Made by a program: the position numbers and the translations under genes
Shown: positions 31,420 to 46,071 of the stretch, in pieces
Layout: each line of letters begins with the position of its first letter
Numbering within the stretch: position 1 is the stretch's first letter
DNA from: JBBQVK01 sp038211735
GTDB taxonomy: Bacteria > Patescibacteriota > Gracilibacteria > Absconditabacterales > Absconditicoccaceae
DNA: 64,000 bases
NCBI GenBank assembly: GCA_038211735.1
Contig: JBBQVK010000001.1
Coordinates: forward strand, 434,001 to 498,000
Direction: 5' to 3'
The notes under the pieces: model-generated
Databases searched by the model: none
What the model saw: only the letters and a program-made list of their open reading frames with translations
Told to the model about the DNA's origin: nothing

Positions 31420-34400
31420 TTAGTTGAAAGGTACAGGAATAAAATCGATACGCACAACATCGTCTCAGTCTGTAGTATGAATAGTATATGACGCATACTC
31501 TCATTGTGAGTTGTAAGTATAATCTGCACGGTATTGATAGCGATAAGGTTCAGGAAGGTAGACATTACCTTCTTTACTAATAAAGATATGACACTCATCG
31601 TCAAGCGGTCATACGCATCGACCATTTTGGAAGGCGCCGAAATATCCATCATGCAAAGGTAATATATGATAGGCTCCATCTAGCAATACTAACGGTTGCT
31701 GCCCAGCAAGTGCTTGGCTTTGCATATTAATAGTGAATGAGTTTTGTAAAGACCCAGCCAAGACGATATGTAATTGAGGATTACCAGACTCTACAAAGTC
31801 GACAAACATAGTCGCTTGTTGATTTCCATTACTTCAATTATTTCCTTGACTGCCTGACTGACTTCCTCCTCACTGTCCAGATCCAGATCATTGAGAACCA
31901 TTTGAATTAGTATTTCATCCTCATCCACCTCATCCTCCTCATCCTCATCCACCTCAATTGTTGCTTCAGCCATTATTGCTTGATCAATTGTTATTATTTC
32001 ACTGATTATTTCCTCCACACGAATCTCACTGACAATTTGCTATATTCAACTGTCCAGATTCACTGTCCAATGTGCCGATAGGATTTCCATCCTCGTCAAA
32101 CAAGGTAATATCAGTATCAAATGGGAATAATCCTCCTTTCACTTTCGGGTCTGTTGGATTAACTGGATAGGTATCAGGCTGTAGCGGTTCTCGGTATCAT
32201 TGTCTTTCTCTTTGGAACTTCACTAGTCCTTCGTCAATCGTAGATGAAAGTTCAGCGATAATGTCTGCGCCGAGCGATTGGTATTTAATCTCATCGATCT
32301 CAATAGTTGGTACAGCAATTTGTAATAGGACTGGCTGTTGCGCAACATTCCCTGCTTGATCGATCGCTCCAAAGATAAGATAGTCTTCGCGCGGTTGTTT
32401 AAATTTAAGATTTTCAAGTTTCAACTCTTCTCACGCTTCACGTTTTACTTCTTGTCATGTCCGGATAACTCGATTCTCTACCACTTTCGCGTTATCTTTT
32501 CGTTTCACTTGGATCCTATATGACGTATTTATGTTTCATTTCAATAACGCCCCTTCAGCGACTTTTTCTCCTGTCTTTTCTCTAATCATTTCAATAGTTG
32601 GGGTAGGTTTCTCGTCATCTGCTCGATACTGGACTCCAGCTACTTCTTGATGTGACCGCGGACCTACTTTTTTCAATACAAAGCTAGGATCTTTAGATCA
32701 GAACAAGCCAAATAACCCTCCTCCAGCCGAGGTCTGCTCTAAACGCAATGGAGCGACTTTTGTATAGTACCACTTCCTATCGATATTTTGTAAGAGTGAT
32801 TGTACACTCTCTACAGCTCCATCATAATGTCTGACTTCAATAACTTTTCCGTCTTTCAAATAGTCTGCAATACTATCTTTCGCTAATTGATCTTCTATCT
32901 CAATGTCCAAACCTGTTGCGCTCAGTGTTTCTGGAAGTACTACTAAATAACGCACTCATGGATCTTTACGACCTCATCGATTCTTTTCTGCGTTGAATGC
33001 AACTTTATCTGAAACTTCTACTACCCATCATGCAATACGAGGATCGTTTTCCCATGAGAAGACCATAGACGCATGATCTTGTCCCTGTCTCGCGAACTGA
33101 TAACGTACCATCTCCTCATCTCGGAGTTTGTATGTCCCGCCACCGCCCTTGTATCGTCCTTGCTTATCTTTCACTTGGTCTATAAGACTTTGCATACTTG
33201 AGAATGGCCCAACCACATTGTATGAGCTAGAACCACCACCACCTGGATGATCAATTTTCTGTTTACCATATTTCACATAAATATGATTTGTATCATAGAG
33301 AAGAATGTCATCTTCTTTGTCACCATTGATATCTATCACGTCATAGGTATTTTGTTTATAGAACTGATTCGCTTTTTCTGTCCACGCAATAATATCATGG
33401 TAGTCGCCATCTTTTCCTGGGATCAAGAATCAATCCACAAACTGACTGAAGTCTATATTCAACGATGAAGGAGCAGAAGGAGATCATGCGCTAGTATTAG
33501 TGTTTCCTGTCCCCATTCATCACATATGCCCATGAGGGCCTAAGTCATCTTCAGGAATATCTTTAGGGTCTGCTTGAGCCAATAATACACGATTATGTTC
33601 ATCTATGATATCTTCAGCAGTTTGCATCTTTGTACTTAGCGTATCGAAGTAATGCAATAAGTCAGCATGTTCGAGCGAGTTCATGTCCAACTCATATGGC
33701 GTATGCGTCTGTAAGCTTTTGGTAAATCCATCGATAAACGGCTTATTGAGAGCAAGGTATGTTTCCATAGGTGCTGGTTGAGTATGTAAGCGATCTATCA
33801 GCGATTGATCCCCAACAAAGAGCGAGCTGCTATATGTTTTCTTCTGCGTATCATTTACAATCAATGTATTTGTGCTCAAACTATCTAAGAACTCATCATA
33901 TCATTGAGTAAGCAACGTCATAGTAGTATGATTTTCATCGCGAAGTATATCAATGTCTTTTTTGACGCGATCACGAATTGTTTGCAATCAAGCATAGTTA
34001 GGTTTCGTGCCATGATCGGTGGTAAGAATTCTTTGTGTACTTTGAACTGCTGGTAAGAAATGAGATAGATCAGGGCGTTGTGCAAGGAAGTCTAATCATG
34101 CAAGTAGTGTTTTACGAACTGTAGCAACATCGCCGCCTATGTAACGATCATTTTTTGCATCTAGATACGACTGCATATCGGCAGGAAGATCGACTCACAA
34201 AGCAGCTAAAATTGATGAAGGTTCTGCTGCAATTGGCGACTGTGGCAATGCACCTACTCCGCCCAAATCAATTCCTATATCGCCTCATCATTGGATTTCG
34301 ACATTATCATCAAGCGGCCCAAGATTAGGGTCTACCGGTCCAATACCGTCTATTGCTTCATCTAAACTGTCACTAAAATCTTTAATCGTTTGCTCTGTAG

Positions 34401-37400
34401 TCTTTCTTGCAGCATCAAATGGAACATCAACTGCGCCATTCCACTTATCAGCGATTGAGTCGACAGCGTCATACAACTGTGCAAAGTCTACCTTCACATC
34501 TAGATACCCGCCAATTTTATAATCGTATCATGCTTTTGGACTTTCAGGCCGTGTAATCTTCAAGCTATCAAACGGTTCGACATCTTGTTTTCTTTGTGTC
34601 ATTTGTTCTACTCTCGTCTTCACTCATTGTTCTGCGACCAAACCAATACTTCCTTTCACCAAACATAATAAGGTACCAATAAAGTCTGCGATTTTCACGA
34701 CAGTCTTTATCGCTGGAGCAATTTTTGGAAGTTTAGGTGGAGGTGGAAGGGTCGGTAGTTCTATGTCTATATCCATATCTAATTTTGGTAAGTCAGGAAG
34801 TGGGGGTGGCGCTGGCAAGATTGGTATGTCTGGAATATCAATCTTTATTTCTATCTCTCTTGGATCAGGTAGTTCCGGTAAGCTAGGGAATGAGAATTTT
34901 CTTGGGACAAAGTTAAAGTGAGGAATTATTATATCTATTCCTAAATTAATTTCTGATAGGTCCAGATAAATATCTGGAATATGGAAATTTGGTATCGGTA
35001 AGACGGGGAGATCGAAACAGAGCATCTTCAGCTTGCACGAGTAGAAGTCATAATTATCCTGTCTACATTTCGCACACTTACTATGTCGTTCGACGCTGAA
35101 ATCAATTAGCACCTGTCGAGTCTGTGCAATCCCAATCAACAGAATTGCGAAATCAACTCGTTGTGAGAATCTATTGGCATTGGTTTGTAGCCAACCCACA
35201 ACTGCTTGGATAAATTTATCTACAAAACGGTATACCTCAATCAAATATTGATCATACGTATGCAGTAACGCATTAATCTTCAAAGGTAATTCTCTATATT
35301 GCTCTATCCTATCAAGATTTCTCCTTGCGTTGTTTAATGCCTGCTTCATAAGTGCCAATGCGTCAGCTGTAATAACCTTACTCTTTCCTCGTTCATCGAC
35401 TTTAACTTCATTCCTCTCGAGCCAAGAGCGTAGATGTACTTCATACCTTACTAAATCTTCTTGATAGAAGAATGGTATTTCAAACGATGTTGTACGATCC
35501 TCAAAATTAACCAATGGAATATTTTCAAAGTATGCGGCGACTGTCTCAAACGGATTATTGAGCGTTGTATTGATAGAAGTAAGAAGTGATTTGGATGGGA
35601 AAATACTTTTTTTATTGCCTTCGGTTGCATCTTGATATGGCTCGGTGGTTCCTGGAGATGCAATTTTAGCAAACGCTTTACCGTACTGATCTCGATCAAA
35701 TTGCATCGCTCGCAAATCATCAACATCTTTTAGCTTATCGATATTTTTACCGAGTTGATTTATATTGGGGAACATAATATCGATATGCATATGGAGCGCA
35801 TTGTTGGCAAAATATCTAGTCTGATTCTCCACTCGCTTTCTCACGATACATTGTGCCAATCCTCTGATGTTTCCTCATTCTATCTGGAGATCTAGAGCAG
35901 TCCCTCCCTTGAGATAATCCCTATCGAAGGAGATCAAATCTGTCGTAACTCCAGGACCATTTCCAGCAAGATTAATTTCCGGATGTGAAATATCGCCTCA
36001 TCATCACTTATCTTCGCGTTCGCTCGTGGCCTGTATACTTACTGGCTTCCCTCATATAATTACTTTATCCCCAAGTACATCTGATTGGAATGGCTGCGAC
36101 TCATGTTCTCTTTGTTCGCACGTTCCAATCCTACCTAAATCACGTTGTTCTTTCTCTGCAATATATCTCGATTCCTCTTCTTTGAGCGTCATCTCTTTTA
36201 CCGGATTTCACGACTTACATTGAGGTCACAAATTTCACGCAATAACCAAACAGTTTCCTACGAAATCACCAGGAGGAGATTTTATTTTCATACCAACCGT
36301 GTATGGCGCAAAACATAGAGTTATTCATATTCATGCAGTAAGCGTCGGTGAAAGATAGAGTCTAAATTGTGAGGTACTTCATCAGAAGACTCCACCTGCA
36401 CCACTTGGGAAGACAGGCCAGATCGGCACTGGGCCATTGGTAGGGAAAGCGAATAATGGCAATCATTTAAAGTCCGCTAGCTTACACCCCATGATATTAA
36501 ATGTTCCTGGCGAGAGGAAGTCTATATTGAATGGGATTGGTAGTCATTGTCCACACAGATCTTTACCAAACTTTATTCCAGAACATTTCTGGAATCAGAA
36601 CTCATAATCTTCAAACAATCCAAGAGAATCTTTGTCGATTAGTCATTTAGCATCATCTTTGAGAAGTTTATCGATTTTTTGTACTGCTTTATCTACGAAG
36701 TACTGGAGATATTTATCAGTATCAATTTTTACAGATGTTTCTCCTATTCAATTATTAAATATTTCATCTAATCTTGCGCCTTTTCGATTCTCAAACTCTC
36801 CATTTACCAATAACGGAATTACTCACATAAAATCTTTAATTTTTTCTGCATCAAAATCTTCGTCGTTTATGACGGTATTCATTGCAGCATCACGTTGCGA
36901 GTTGAAGTAATCGGTATACTCTTTGGTCTTTTTGTCTAAGTAATCCTGTAAGTCTACTAGAGTTTCGCCAGGACTGAACAGCCAGTACTTCTTGTAGCAT
37001 GCATCGACAGGGTATGCCCTAATACGCTTCTCTCGACCTCCTTGCGCAAAGACGGATGAAGACAACATACCAATAAATGAGTTTTCGCTTGGTCCTTTGA
37101 ATAGCTCTTTTTTGATCGTTTCAATATCGATGTTTACGTATCCATCTCCATTGTACTGCACTCTATAGGTAAACGTAGTAGGTCATGCCAATGGTAAGTT
37201 TGCAATCCTAAACTCATATCACAATCACACATTTCGATCAATATCAGCATCTTCCGGCAGATCACCAAATTCAAATGGATCGATGACGTTATATTCATCT
37301 TTGTATATGATCCATGGCCCATCAAGTTTTTCCCAGTAAGTAACTGGTCATACGCCACCTACTGGTATGAGTGTAACATGAATATCTACCAAATCCCCTT

Positions 37401-40400
37401 TGAGGAGGGATCCTCCATCGACATCCACGAACTGTTTGCTTACATCAAACCTAGGTGTCAGCGCTGTTGTATCAATTGCGCGAACTACTCCATACAGCGG
37501 ATCCAATCATCTTTCCGCAGTAGGTTTCAAATCGTCTGGAGCAGCGACCACAAGATCTATAGTTGCCGACGCTTGATCCAGAAGGGCCTGCGGATCAACT
37601 TTTAGAGGTACGTCCGCTCATTTCTTTCTCATATCTTTACCATATTGTTTCATCTGTCTCTTCGACATTTTTTCGAAATCAGGCTGATTATTGACGTCTT
37701 TCATTGTCTCATCAAGTACGTCTAGATCGGCAGAGAAAGATGAATCATCATTTGGGTCGACCGCTTCTAGCCCCGGTCGATGACGCAAACTCTCATCTGC
37801 GATAGGCCCACCTAATGTCGTCCCAAAACTTTTTACCAAGATCATTTTCTGTCTAGATTTCCATTCATCGTCACACACAAACGGATCGGTAGAAAGATAA
37901 TTTCATGCGTCTTTTGATCATCCTCCATAGAATACTTTTATATCGCCATTGATGTCGTTGGTAATAATATCTAGTTTCCCATCGCCATCCATATCTTCAC
38001 CGTACAATTGTCTTACTTGCGCAACATTCTTATCTCCGTTTGGGATATCAAGACACACGATTGTTCCATCTACATCAAATACTCACTCCTTGTTAAGATA
38101 AACTCTCATCTTATCACTCGTAGTTCTGATCATAATATCTTCTCGCCCATCACCATCTACATCTCAGCCGAACATCTCCTTGATCCCGTCCGCTACCACA
38201 ATCAACATTCCTAGATCCATAAACGGCTGTGCGCCTCAATGGTTTTGGAGTAATCTGATAGACCCGTCTTTGTAAGCAATTACTAGGTCTGGTTTCCCGT
38301 CATGGTTATAATCCACTGTATCCACATCGAGCATATCATCACTATCAGAGAAAATCATTTTACCTACTCCATCATCGTAATCAGTAGATTTTACAGTACG
38401 ATTTTCTTTTGTTCTTTTGAGGAATGGATCACCAAAGTTGATAACAAACGGTCCGCCGAAATGTTCTGTCGCTTGTCCGACAGGAAGTCCTTGTGCAAAG
38501 TTTGTCATGTTCATAAATTGATGTCTGAACCCGACATCTTTTCTTGGGTTGATCGCAGTCTGAATAGATTCAAATGTAGAAGAATCTCCTTTGAATCATT
38601 CTTGTGGGAGCTGGACAATCCCAACGGCTTGATCAGAATTTGTAGAACTTCCAAATGGCATATTTTGGATATCGTATCATCCATTTTGAAGCCTGACGAA
38701 AGGAGTAAGCGGAAGAGGTTTCCTCCATACCGCAACTGTCCCAATTGGTTTATTTTGATAGAGCACCTGTCGTGTCTGATATGATCATGATATTCATCAC
38801 AAAATCATTTGCACATCTGGATGCATATATCCTCTAGCGAAATCAATCAACAATAAATCATTCACCCGAAGTTTATACTTATCTAATTGATTAGAGGAAA
38901 CAAAACTATCTAATGGCCCCGGCGTATAGATTACTAATCCGCGATCTCCAGATGGAGAGGTCGGAGGGTTTGCAGAGTAGAAATCAAACTCAGTATATGA
39001 TCACAAAATCACACGACCGATTCACTCTTGTCTACCCAATGAGATTACTAGATCGCCTCCATCCGCACGTAGTTCTGAAACAATTGCTAATGGATCTTGA
39101 ACACGGCCATCTGGATTGATCAATGTAGCCACAGTACCAGCACTCGCAAATGCATCTGGATGGAACTGAGTAGTTATTGCTAACGTCTTTGTGTTTTTCA
39201 GATATTTCACCGTGTCGAGATTATTTCCTCGCGCTTTACCGAAGAGGTTGAGATACATCACATTGAGATCGTCTTCATCTGGATCGTTGGGTCGTAAGAT
39301 CGTTTCTGGTGTGAATGTTCCTTCAGCTTGTGTAAGACCGTCTTGAGCTGGTAGATCAACAAGCGGTGTATCTGTTGGCTCATCGTAACTACAGGTTGTC
39401 GCAGGGACGACTCCATCGCCATCTCATGGATTTTCTGGATCTGCTGGTACTACACCATCTCAATTTGAATCTGTAGGATCTCCCGTTGGATTACTTGTTG
39501 GATTACTTGTTGGATTTCCAGGTTGTCAGGTATCAGTAGGCTCTCCATTGGTATTTGAAGGTCATAGTGGTCCAGGTTGCTGTGTAGGATTTCATTGTGA
39601 AGATGGTATGTTTCATCACGGACCTCAAGGATTATTTCAATTTCAGTTTCCGTTTCAATTTCCGTTTCAGTTTTCTCCTTCTCCTGATCATCAATTTCCA
39701 TCTTCAAGTAATACTTGTGACTGACTTGTGCTTCATCTGCATCCGCATGAACCTCATCACGTAACAGCGCCAGTGAACTGTGCGTACCCTCACGATACAA
39801 CAAGCGTAGTAGGTCATTCTATTGCAAAGTTACCTCGTGTTTCTAGTGCTACTTCTGTTGGTTGATTGAATGTATTTCATCGATTATCTTGGAGCGTTAC
39901 TTGTCATTGCACGGTGTCACCACTACTTGAGTTATCTCCTCAGACAAATGAAATATTCATCTTGTCTGGACCGCTTGGTTGGATAGTGACGGGTATGTGT
40001 TGTTGCGGTAGTCATGGAGAGGTAACTATGAGCTCGTCTTTACCAGCCTTACCACTTGGGAATAAGGTAACCTCTAATGCGGTCCCTTCATACAGGAATG
40101 TATCAGTCGCAGCAAAAGATTTTTTTGCGAAGCCATTATCGGTTTGTCTAGAAACAGTTTTACCTATTTCAACGAGTCCGTTTAGACTTTGAATAGTAAT
40201 TGGGTTTATCAACGTATCTTGCGGATTCTTGGTGGGTGTATTTATACCAACAGTAAGATGAGGGAGGATACTGTCATTCAACTCTATCACTCACTGAGGA
40301 GTAGCAGTAGTGAATCATGTAGTAGAGTGCGGTAGACGATAGATCACTCCAGCTGCGCCGCCATCAGAAGATTGGATGAAGAATGATCAAGGAACCATAG

Positions 40401-43400
40401 GAATAGCATGGGTGAGAGTTGGTAATGCAGGGTCTTCAGGCGTGAGCGTGATGGTAACCTCTGATAGATCCGATCATGAGGTATCGATCAAATATGCAGC
40501 ATCTGGGAAGTTATTGATTGTTTTTGTTGTCCCTGCAGGGAGTCCCAAGAAGTTCGCTCCTGAGATATGCATCGTATATGGAATAGTTGAATACGTTATC
40601 GTATTTTCATACTTATCAAAACCGCGTACTGCTATCGGGAAGGTACCTCATTTTACAACCACATCACCTGGGAGAGTAACAGCAAGACGGCTCAATGGTG
40701 CTGCCGCAATATATAGGAGCACATCATGTTGAGCGCAAACACTATTTTGACAAACAGTTACTTGCAGAACATTCGTACCTGCTTCGTTATTTTGAAGCTT
40801 CACTGGTAAAGTAGCAGGAGCCGTATGAGGATCAAAGGTAAGATTAAGGTCTTGATCACAAAGATTAGTAGTGCTAACAATAGCGCAGTTATCGCCAAAT
40901 TGCGAAATCCTTACTTGCATTGTTCATTGATTACTATCAGATTTTAAGATTAAGTTTTGTGCCGTAGTTGTGTCACCTATCTGCAGATACGCGCTACTAT
41001 CAACCGCGACGGTCATGTCGTTCATAAGCGAATCGAACTGCTTTTGATCTTTTTTAGATAAATTTGTGCGGGTCTGCGCATTTACTTTGGTGTCGCGTTT
41101 ATCGCTACTGATATAACTTGTAAATCCAGGGTTGGTTGCAGGCGTTGCGGCATATACAGAATTGCTCAACGAAGCTAATACATGCTCAGCGTACTGGTCG
41201 CCATTGAATGCAACCGCATCTCCCGGTACTCATATACTAAGACGTCAAAAATCACGAGACGCTTGTTGTTGTCGTTGGCGTACTTCGTCTTTATAGCTGT
41301 CATCTCGCGTCACATTTATTTCTATCTCAAATTCAGCAGGTTTTTCAATCGTGTTTTTCAACCAACATGCAAATGCTTTTGGCCACTTCATCAGCGGAAC
41401 TGCTTGACCTGCACTGACTCAACACTCTGCATCATCTTCCGCTCCTGCAAGTTCTTGCGGATCTCCATCTCCATCACTAAGAGTAATATCTGGATCTTCT
41501 GGCACTGTATTTTCGGGCGCATCTTCTATCGTCGGGGTCTTTACTCTGCTTTGTTGAATTACGTCGAGCCCATCAGAGTTAATAAATCACATTTCATAGG
41601 CACGCTCAGGATCAATATGAGTAGGATATGCAATTTTATCAAATTTAAACTTATCTTCTGGATCAGCGTATTGAAGATAATCATCGTGCGTCTCTTCAAT
41701 CCTATTATCAAATTCAAAGTGTTCTCTCGATTGATCTATATACTCTCAGAATGTTCCTACGGCCGGTTTTTTCTCCCATGGAGAGTTCATATAATATAGC
41801 CCCTCAGAAATACGGTCTAGATTCTCATCTCCTAGAAGATCTACGAAAAAGTTTTCAGGGAAAAGGTCGTATGAACGATTTGGAGTTGCTGCAGGATGTA
41901 CTGTTTGTAAGAAATCATACGCTCCGGCATGTTCACTATACTGCGCTGGTGCTGCATCAAGTTCTGCACTTAAATACTGGTTATAGAGTTGCACTTTCTG
42001 TTGGAGATATTCTATAAGCTTCGCTTTAATCGCTTCTTGATCAAGTTCGGTACACTCGTAGACAGGGACGTTATATAAGTCTGGATAAATAAACTTCACA
42101 ACATCTCCACCTATACCATGAAATGCCACATATTGCCCATCGTCAATCGGTCTGTCTAAAGTAAGCGCCGTCATTTTATCTATATCTTTCTCGTCCGGAT
42201 CTTTGTGTTCTATGATCGTATCGATAATTTTGTATCTATAATCGTGCCCCAACTTGAAGCATTCTGATCCTCTTTCTATTTTTTGTTCGGTTAGTCATTC
42301 TTGTGATCCTTGTGTTTGATCGTAGGTAATTCAGTCACCATCCATATCAGGATCAGTGTCGTTCGGGATTCCATCGCCATCCATATCTGGATCATCATTA
42401 TTGGTTATTCCATCACCATCGATATCAGTGTCGCCATCATTTACCCATCCATCACCATCTACGTCTGGATCTTCTCCATTTGGAATTCCATCTCAGTCCA
42501 CATCAGGATCGTTTGCGTTTACAATTCCATCATTATCTACATCTGGATCGTTTCAGTTTTCTACACCATCACCATCTACGTCTGGATCTTCTCCATTTGA
42601 AATTCCGTCTCAGTCCACATCTGGATCTTCTCCATTGTCTTTCCCGTCTCCATCGCAATCTCCGTCTTGTCCATTGGGTACACCATCGCAATCAACATCC
42701 TCATCTTCGCCATTTGGTTGCCCATCACAATCGATATCAGAATCTACATCGTTTTTCAACCCATCACCATCGATATCATCATCTTCAAAGTTCGCTAATC
42801 AATCACCATCTACATCCTGATCAAGAGAGTTTTCCAGTCAGTCGCCATCCACATCTATAGTCTGTCATGTACAATTATAGTCGTCGCCACTACCACCGAA
42901 CAATCATCATAGCAGACTTGATCCACCAGGAGGAGGCGTAGGAGTAAATACAGGTCAGTTTGGTGTGTCATCATCTTCATTTGGGATTCTATCTCCATCA
43001 GTATCTGGATCATTTTCATTGATAATGCCGTCACCATCCATATCTGGATCTTCTGCATTTACGGTACCGTCTCCATCGATATCATTATCGTCTTCGTTTA
43101 GGATTCAATCATTATCGATATCGTCGTCTTGACCATTTTCGATTCCGTCTCCATCGACGTCGTTATCGTTTTGATTATCTTTCCCATCACCATCTGTATC
43201 TTTATCTCCTCCATTACAGGTCCCATTACCGTTACAATCAGGATCATCCCCATTATCTTTCCCATCACCATCTGCATCTGTATCATCACCATTGTCTATA
43301 CCATCTCCATCGATATCCCCGTCATCACCATTATCTATTCCATCTCCATCGACATCTCCGTCTTGATCATTTGGTACTCCATCACCATCTACATCAGGAT

Positions 43401-46029
43401 CGTTTCAATTAAGAACACCATCGTTATCTACATCTGGGTCTACACTATTTGCAATTCCATCTCCATCGGTATCATCATCTGCTCGATTTGGTTGTCCATC
43501 TCCATCGGTATCAAGATCATCTCAATTTAGAATTCAATCACCGTCCATATCTGGGTCATCGACATTATCTATACGATCCCCGTCCATGTCTTCATCTTGG
43601 TCGTTTGGGATTCCATCACCATCCATATCATCATCTTGATCGTTTGGAATTCAGTCATTATCAATATCTTCGTCCATATCCAATCCAGGGTTTACTAAGA
43701 TACGAAGATACTCGTCTTTCGGAATATCTGTTTTATCTTCAAACACATGGAAAAATTCAGCTTCATCTTCTGAATTTAACTTTAGATCATCATTAAGCGA
43801 ACTTCTAGCGTTACATCGATCTATAACATAATCACGAACGCCATTCATTGCTCAGTTGAATTGTTGCAAAGATGCATGCAATCTACCTTTGATCGTTTGC
43901 TCTGCTCATCGTAACTTTACCATTATTCAGAAATCGCTTACGGCAGTTTTGTGAATACTATCCCGATTAACTTGTTTGGGAACTTGGGTACTTCAAGCTA
44001 CGTCTTGCCAAGGCCCTCCAATCTCCCTTTGTATGGAAGGGTTCCATGGAGATCGGTACTCAGATCTTATTTGTCGAGGTAGCCCCAACTGATAAAATGT
44101 TGCCAGCATCTCTGCCGTCGCATTCGCAACTGCATTTTTAGGCGAGAACAATGCTCGGGGATGCCGCGTGAATTCTGATTTAGTAATAGGATGTTTTGGG
44201 TCTAGTCAAAACGCATCTGGGTCTATATCCATGACGCTTGCTCCTCACCATCGTTGCATAGAAAATTGATCTACTTTCATATCATCATCGCACATTTTAT
44301 GATATTTGTCATACGTCTCCTTATCATCAAACATAAGGTTAAAATCGTATGCTCTATTTTGTTCTACTTGTTGAGCAAAATTTCCAAGACTAGCCCCAAC
44401 AGAAATATTTTCAATCTTGAATCCTGGGATGTCCTCTAACTTTTCTTTGTATGCATCTACGGAAGTAGAAAGCATCGCGCTAGCATTATTCTGGTTTACA
44501 TACTCCCCGCGGAAAATAGTAAGATCTTTGTAGGAATTGATATCTACAGCATTCTTTCAGTAAAAATGATTCTCATACCTTTCAAGTTGTTCAGTTTTGT
44601 TTCCAAAAGGCTTTGTCATTTTAGTTAGATCAAATCCTACATCAGCGTTTATGTAGATTGCTCATTGAAATGGACCATGCTTTATTACTTCTCCATCTGT
44701 TAAAGGGATATCTTTATATACATCCAACAAATACGCGTTGTCATACTCTTCTTCTTCGAGAGTTGCACACGAATTACCTTCCCATGGAACATGTTTGATA
44801 TACAAGTAAGGCAAGGGATACTTGAGATCGTATTGTTGTTTATCGATCATACGATCAACTCAGTCTTGCATAATCGTATTCATATCTTTCAAGTATTGTT
44901 TGATTACTCTATCTTTGATTTCGATCTTTTCTAAGCTTGTATCAATATCTTTCAACTCATATCTTCCTCCTGCTAGTAAGTTTTCTTGTAAGTCAGTAAG
45001 ATACGTATTCCCAAAAATAGTATGATTCGGCGCAAAGTCCTGCAGCATAGTCCTTTCAAGTGGTAGCGTAGGGATAGGCATATCCGCACTTGCGATGATT
45101 CATTTTTTCAACTCATCTGTGTCCATTTCATTCATAATTGCTGCTGAGCTAGACACGAGTTTCCCAGCTGCTTCTAGTACTTCTGGATCATCTCCTAGGT
45201 CTGGATCTGAAAGAGCAGTAGCGTTATTCTTTTCTACTGCAGCTTTCGTTTCGTTCACTTTGTTGATCAAGTCATTTTGTTCTTCATTGGAGAGAATATT
45301 TTGGAATACACTCTCATCTTGTCTGTTACTTTCTGCGTCAGCAAAAAGTAGCGTGTTGATATAACGATCAAGTTCTTCTTCTGTATATGATTGTTTTAGA
45401 TAAACAAAATCATCGTATCGCACTTTTGGGTCTGCGTAGAGCGTCGGATCTGCGTCATATTTTTTTAGTTTTTCGAAAAACTTATTAAACACTTCGACAT
45501 CATTTACTGGAATCATACTATGCCAAGCTTCAGGCTGGCTCTCTGGATGGTTGTTGTAGACGAAAAGATCACTAGGTTGATCATAGACAAACATTGGATC
45601 TACGAAATCTACATACGGATAGATAGATCCAAATCTTTTCCCATCCAATTCAACAACAGGTAATGGTATTTCCCCAAACAATATAACTCCTGCAAGTTGC
45701 GACGGAACTCATTGCTCTCCATCAAAATATAAATTTTCTAAAATATGTTGAATATCTGCTGCAGCAAATCATGCAGTATCAATAGGGAAAACTAATGTCT
45801 TCGTCCCAGGAGCCTGCTTGGGAATATATTGTGTGACATATCGTTCAAGGTCTCCTTGAATAGAACCGTAGATTGCGTTATCCACAAAAATTGCAACAAT
45901 ATCTTCTTTTGTTTCATCGCCTGAGGCAGAAACTTTTGCAATAAGTCAGAAATTTATATGTTGTCCCAATGAAGAAAAATTGAAAACTATCACAAGTATA
46001 ATAATGAAAATCCTTCTTCAAAAATTCAT
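31420..46029 (-). CDS. Giant secreted surface protein, 4,869 aa, with TSP3 and FG-GAP-like repeats
   Basis: One frame is open from the ATG at 46029 to the TAA at 31420 when TGA is Gly. It has a signal-like N-terminus (RRIFIIILVIVFNFSSLGQH). Residues 40-330 form an unrecognised domain with GVILFGEIPLPVVE. Residues ~784-1235 carry dozens of type-3 thrombospondin calcium-binding repeats (DxDxDGDGIxN). The ~1,290-2,100 region is beta-rich with Ig-like spacing, and a Gly-Asn tract lies near 2,115-2,145. FG-GAP/VCBS-like repeats (DMDGDGKLDIITND, DYNHDGKPDLVIAY) occur near 2,560-2,710 and 4,210-4,250. A Pro-rich amphipathic segment lies near 3,640-3,780, and a Gly/Asn/Ser linker with 14 Gly in a row near 4,690-4,705. 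An adhesion or predation role is inferred. It is the first gene of the operon that ends at 25321. Confidence 0.85.
31810..32050 (-). other. Gly/Asn/Ser linker with TGA-encoded poly-Gly inside the giant gene
   Basis: In the coding frame this reads as Gly, Asn, Ser and Gln only. At 31915-31956 there are 14 consecutive glycines, six of them TGA. A different frame happens to read as an acidic (Asp/Glu) ORF but does not join its neighbours. It separates the last beta-rich region from a short C-terminal domain. Confidence 0.8.
42325..43690 (-). repeat. Array of type-3 thrombospondin (calcium-binding) repeats in the giant gene
   Basis: About 12-13-residue units of the form D-x-D-x-DGDGI-x-N-x-x-D are repeated more than 30 times. 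They are interrupted once (about 42845-42965) by a Pro/Gly-rich spacer with a Cys. The DNA shows a matching 36-39-bp periodicity (CCATCACCATC and CATCTCCATC on the plus strand). Each unit can bind calcium in known TSP3 proteins. Open stretches on the plus strand here are shadows of the repeat. Confidence 0.9.
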
Positions 46030-46071
46030 CTACTACAAATTGAAATAAACAGAAAAACAACACTGCCCGAA

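Noticed and set aside
39450..39803. Glu-rich minus-strand ORF, and the similar acidic ORF at 31791-32018.
   Set aside because: Both are out of frame with all flanking coding pieces; the correct frame reads as a Gly/Asn/Ser linker using TGA as Gly.
42310..43800. Long plus-strand open stretches rich in Ser-Pro or His-Leu.
   Set aside because: They are antisense shadows of the repetitive Asp/Gly-rich TSP3 coding sequence on the minus strand.
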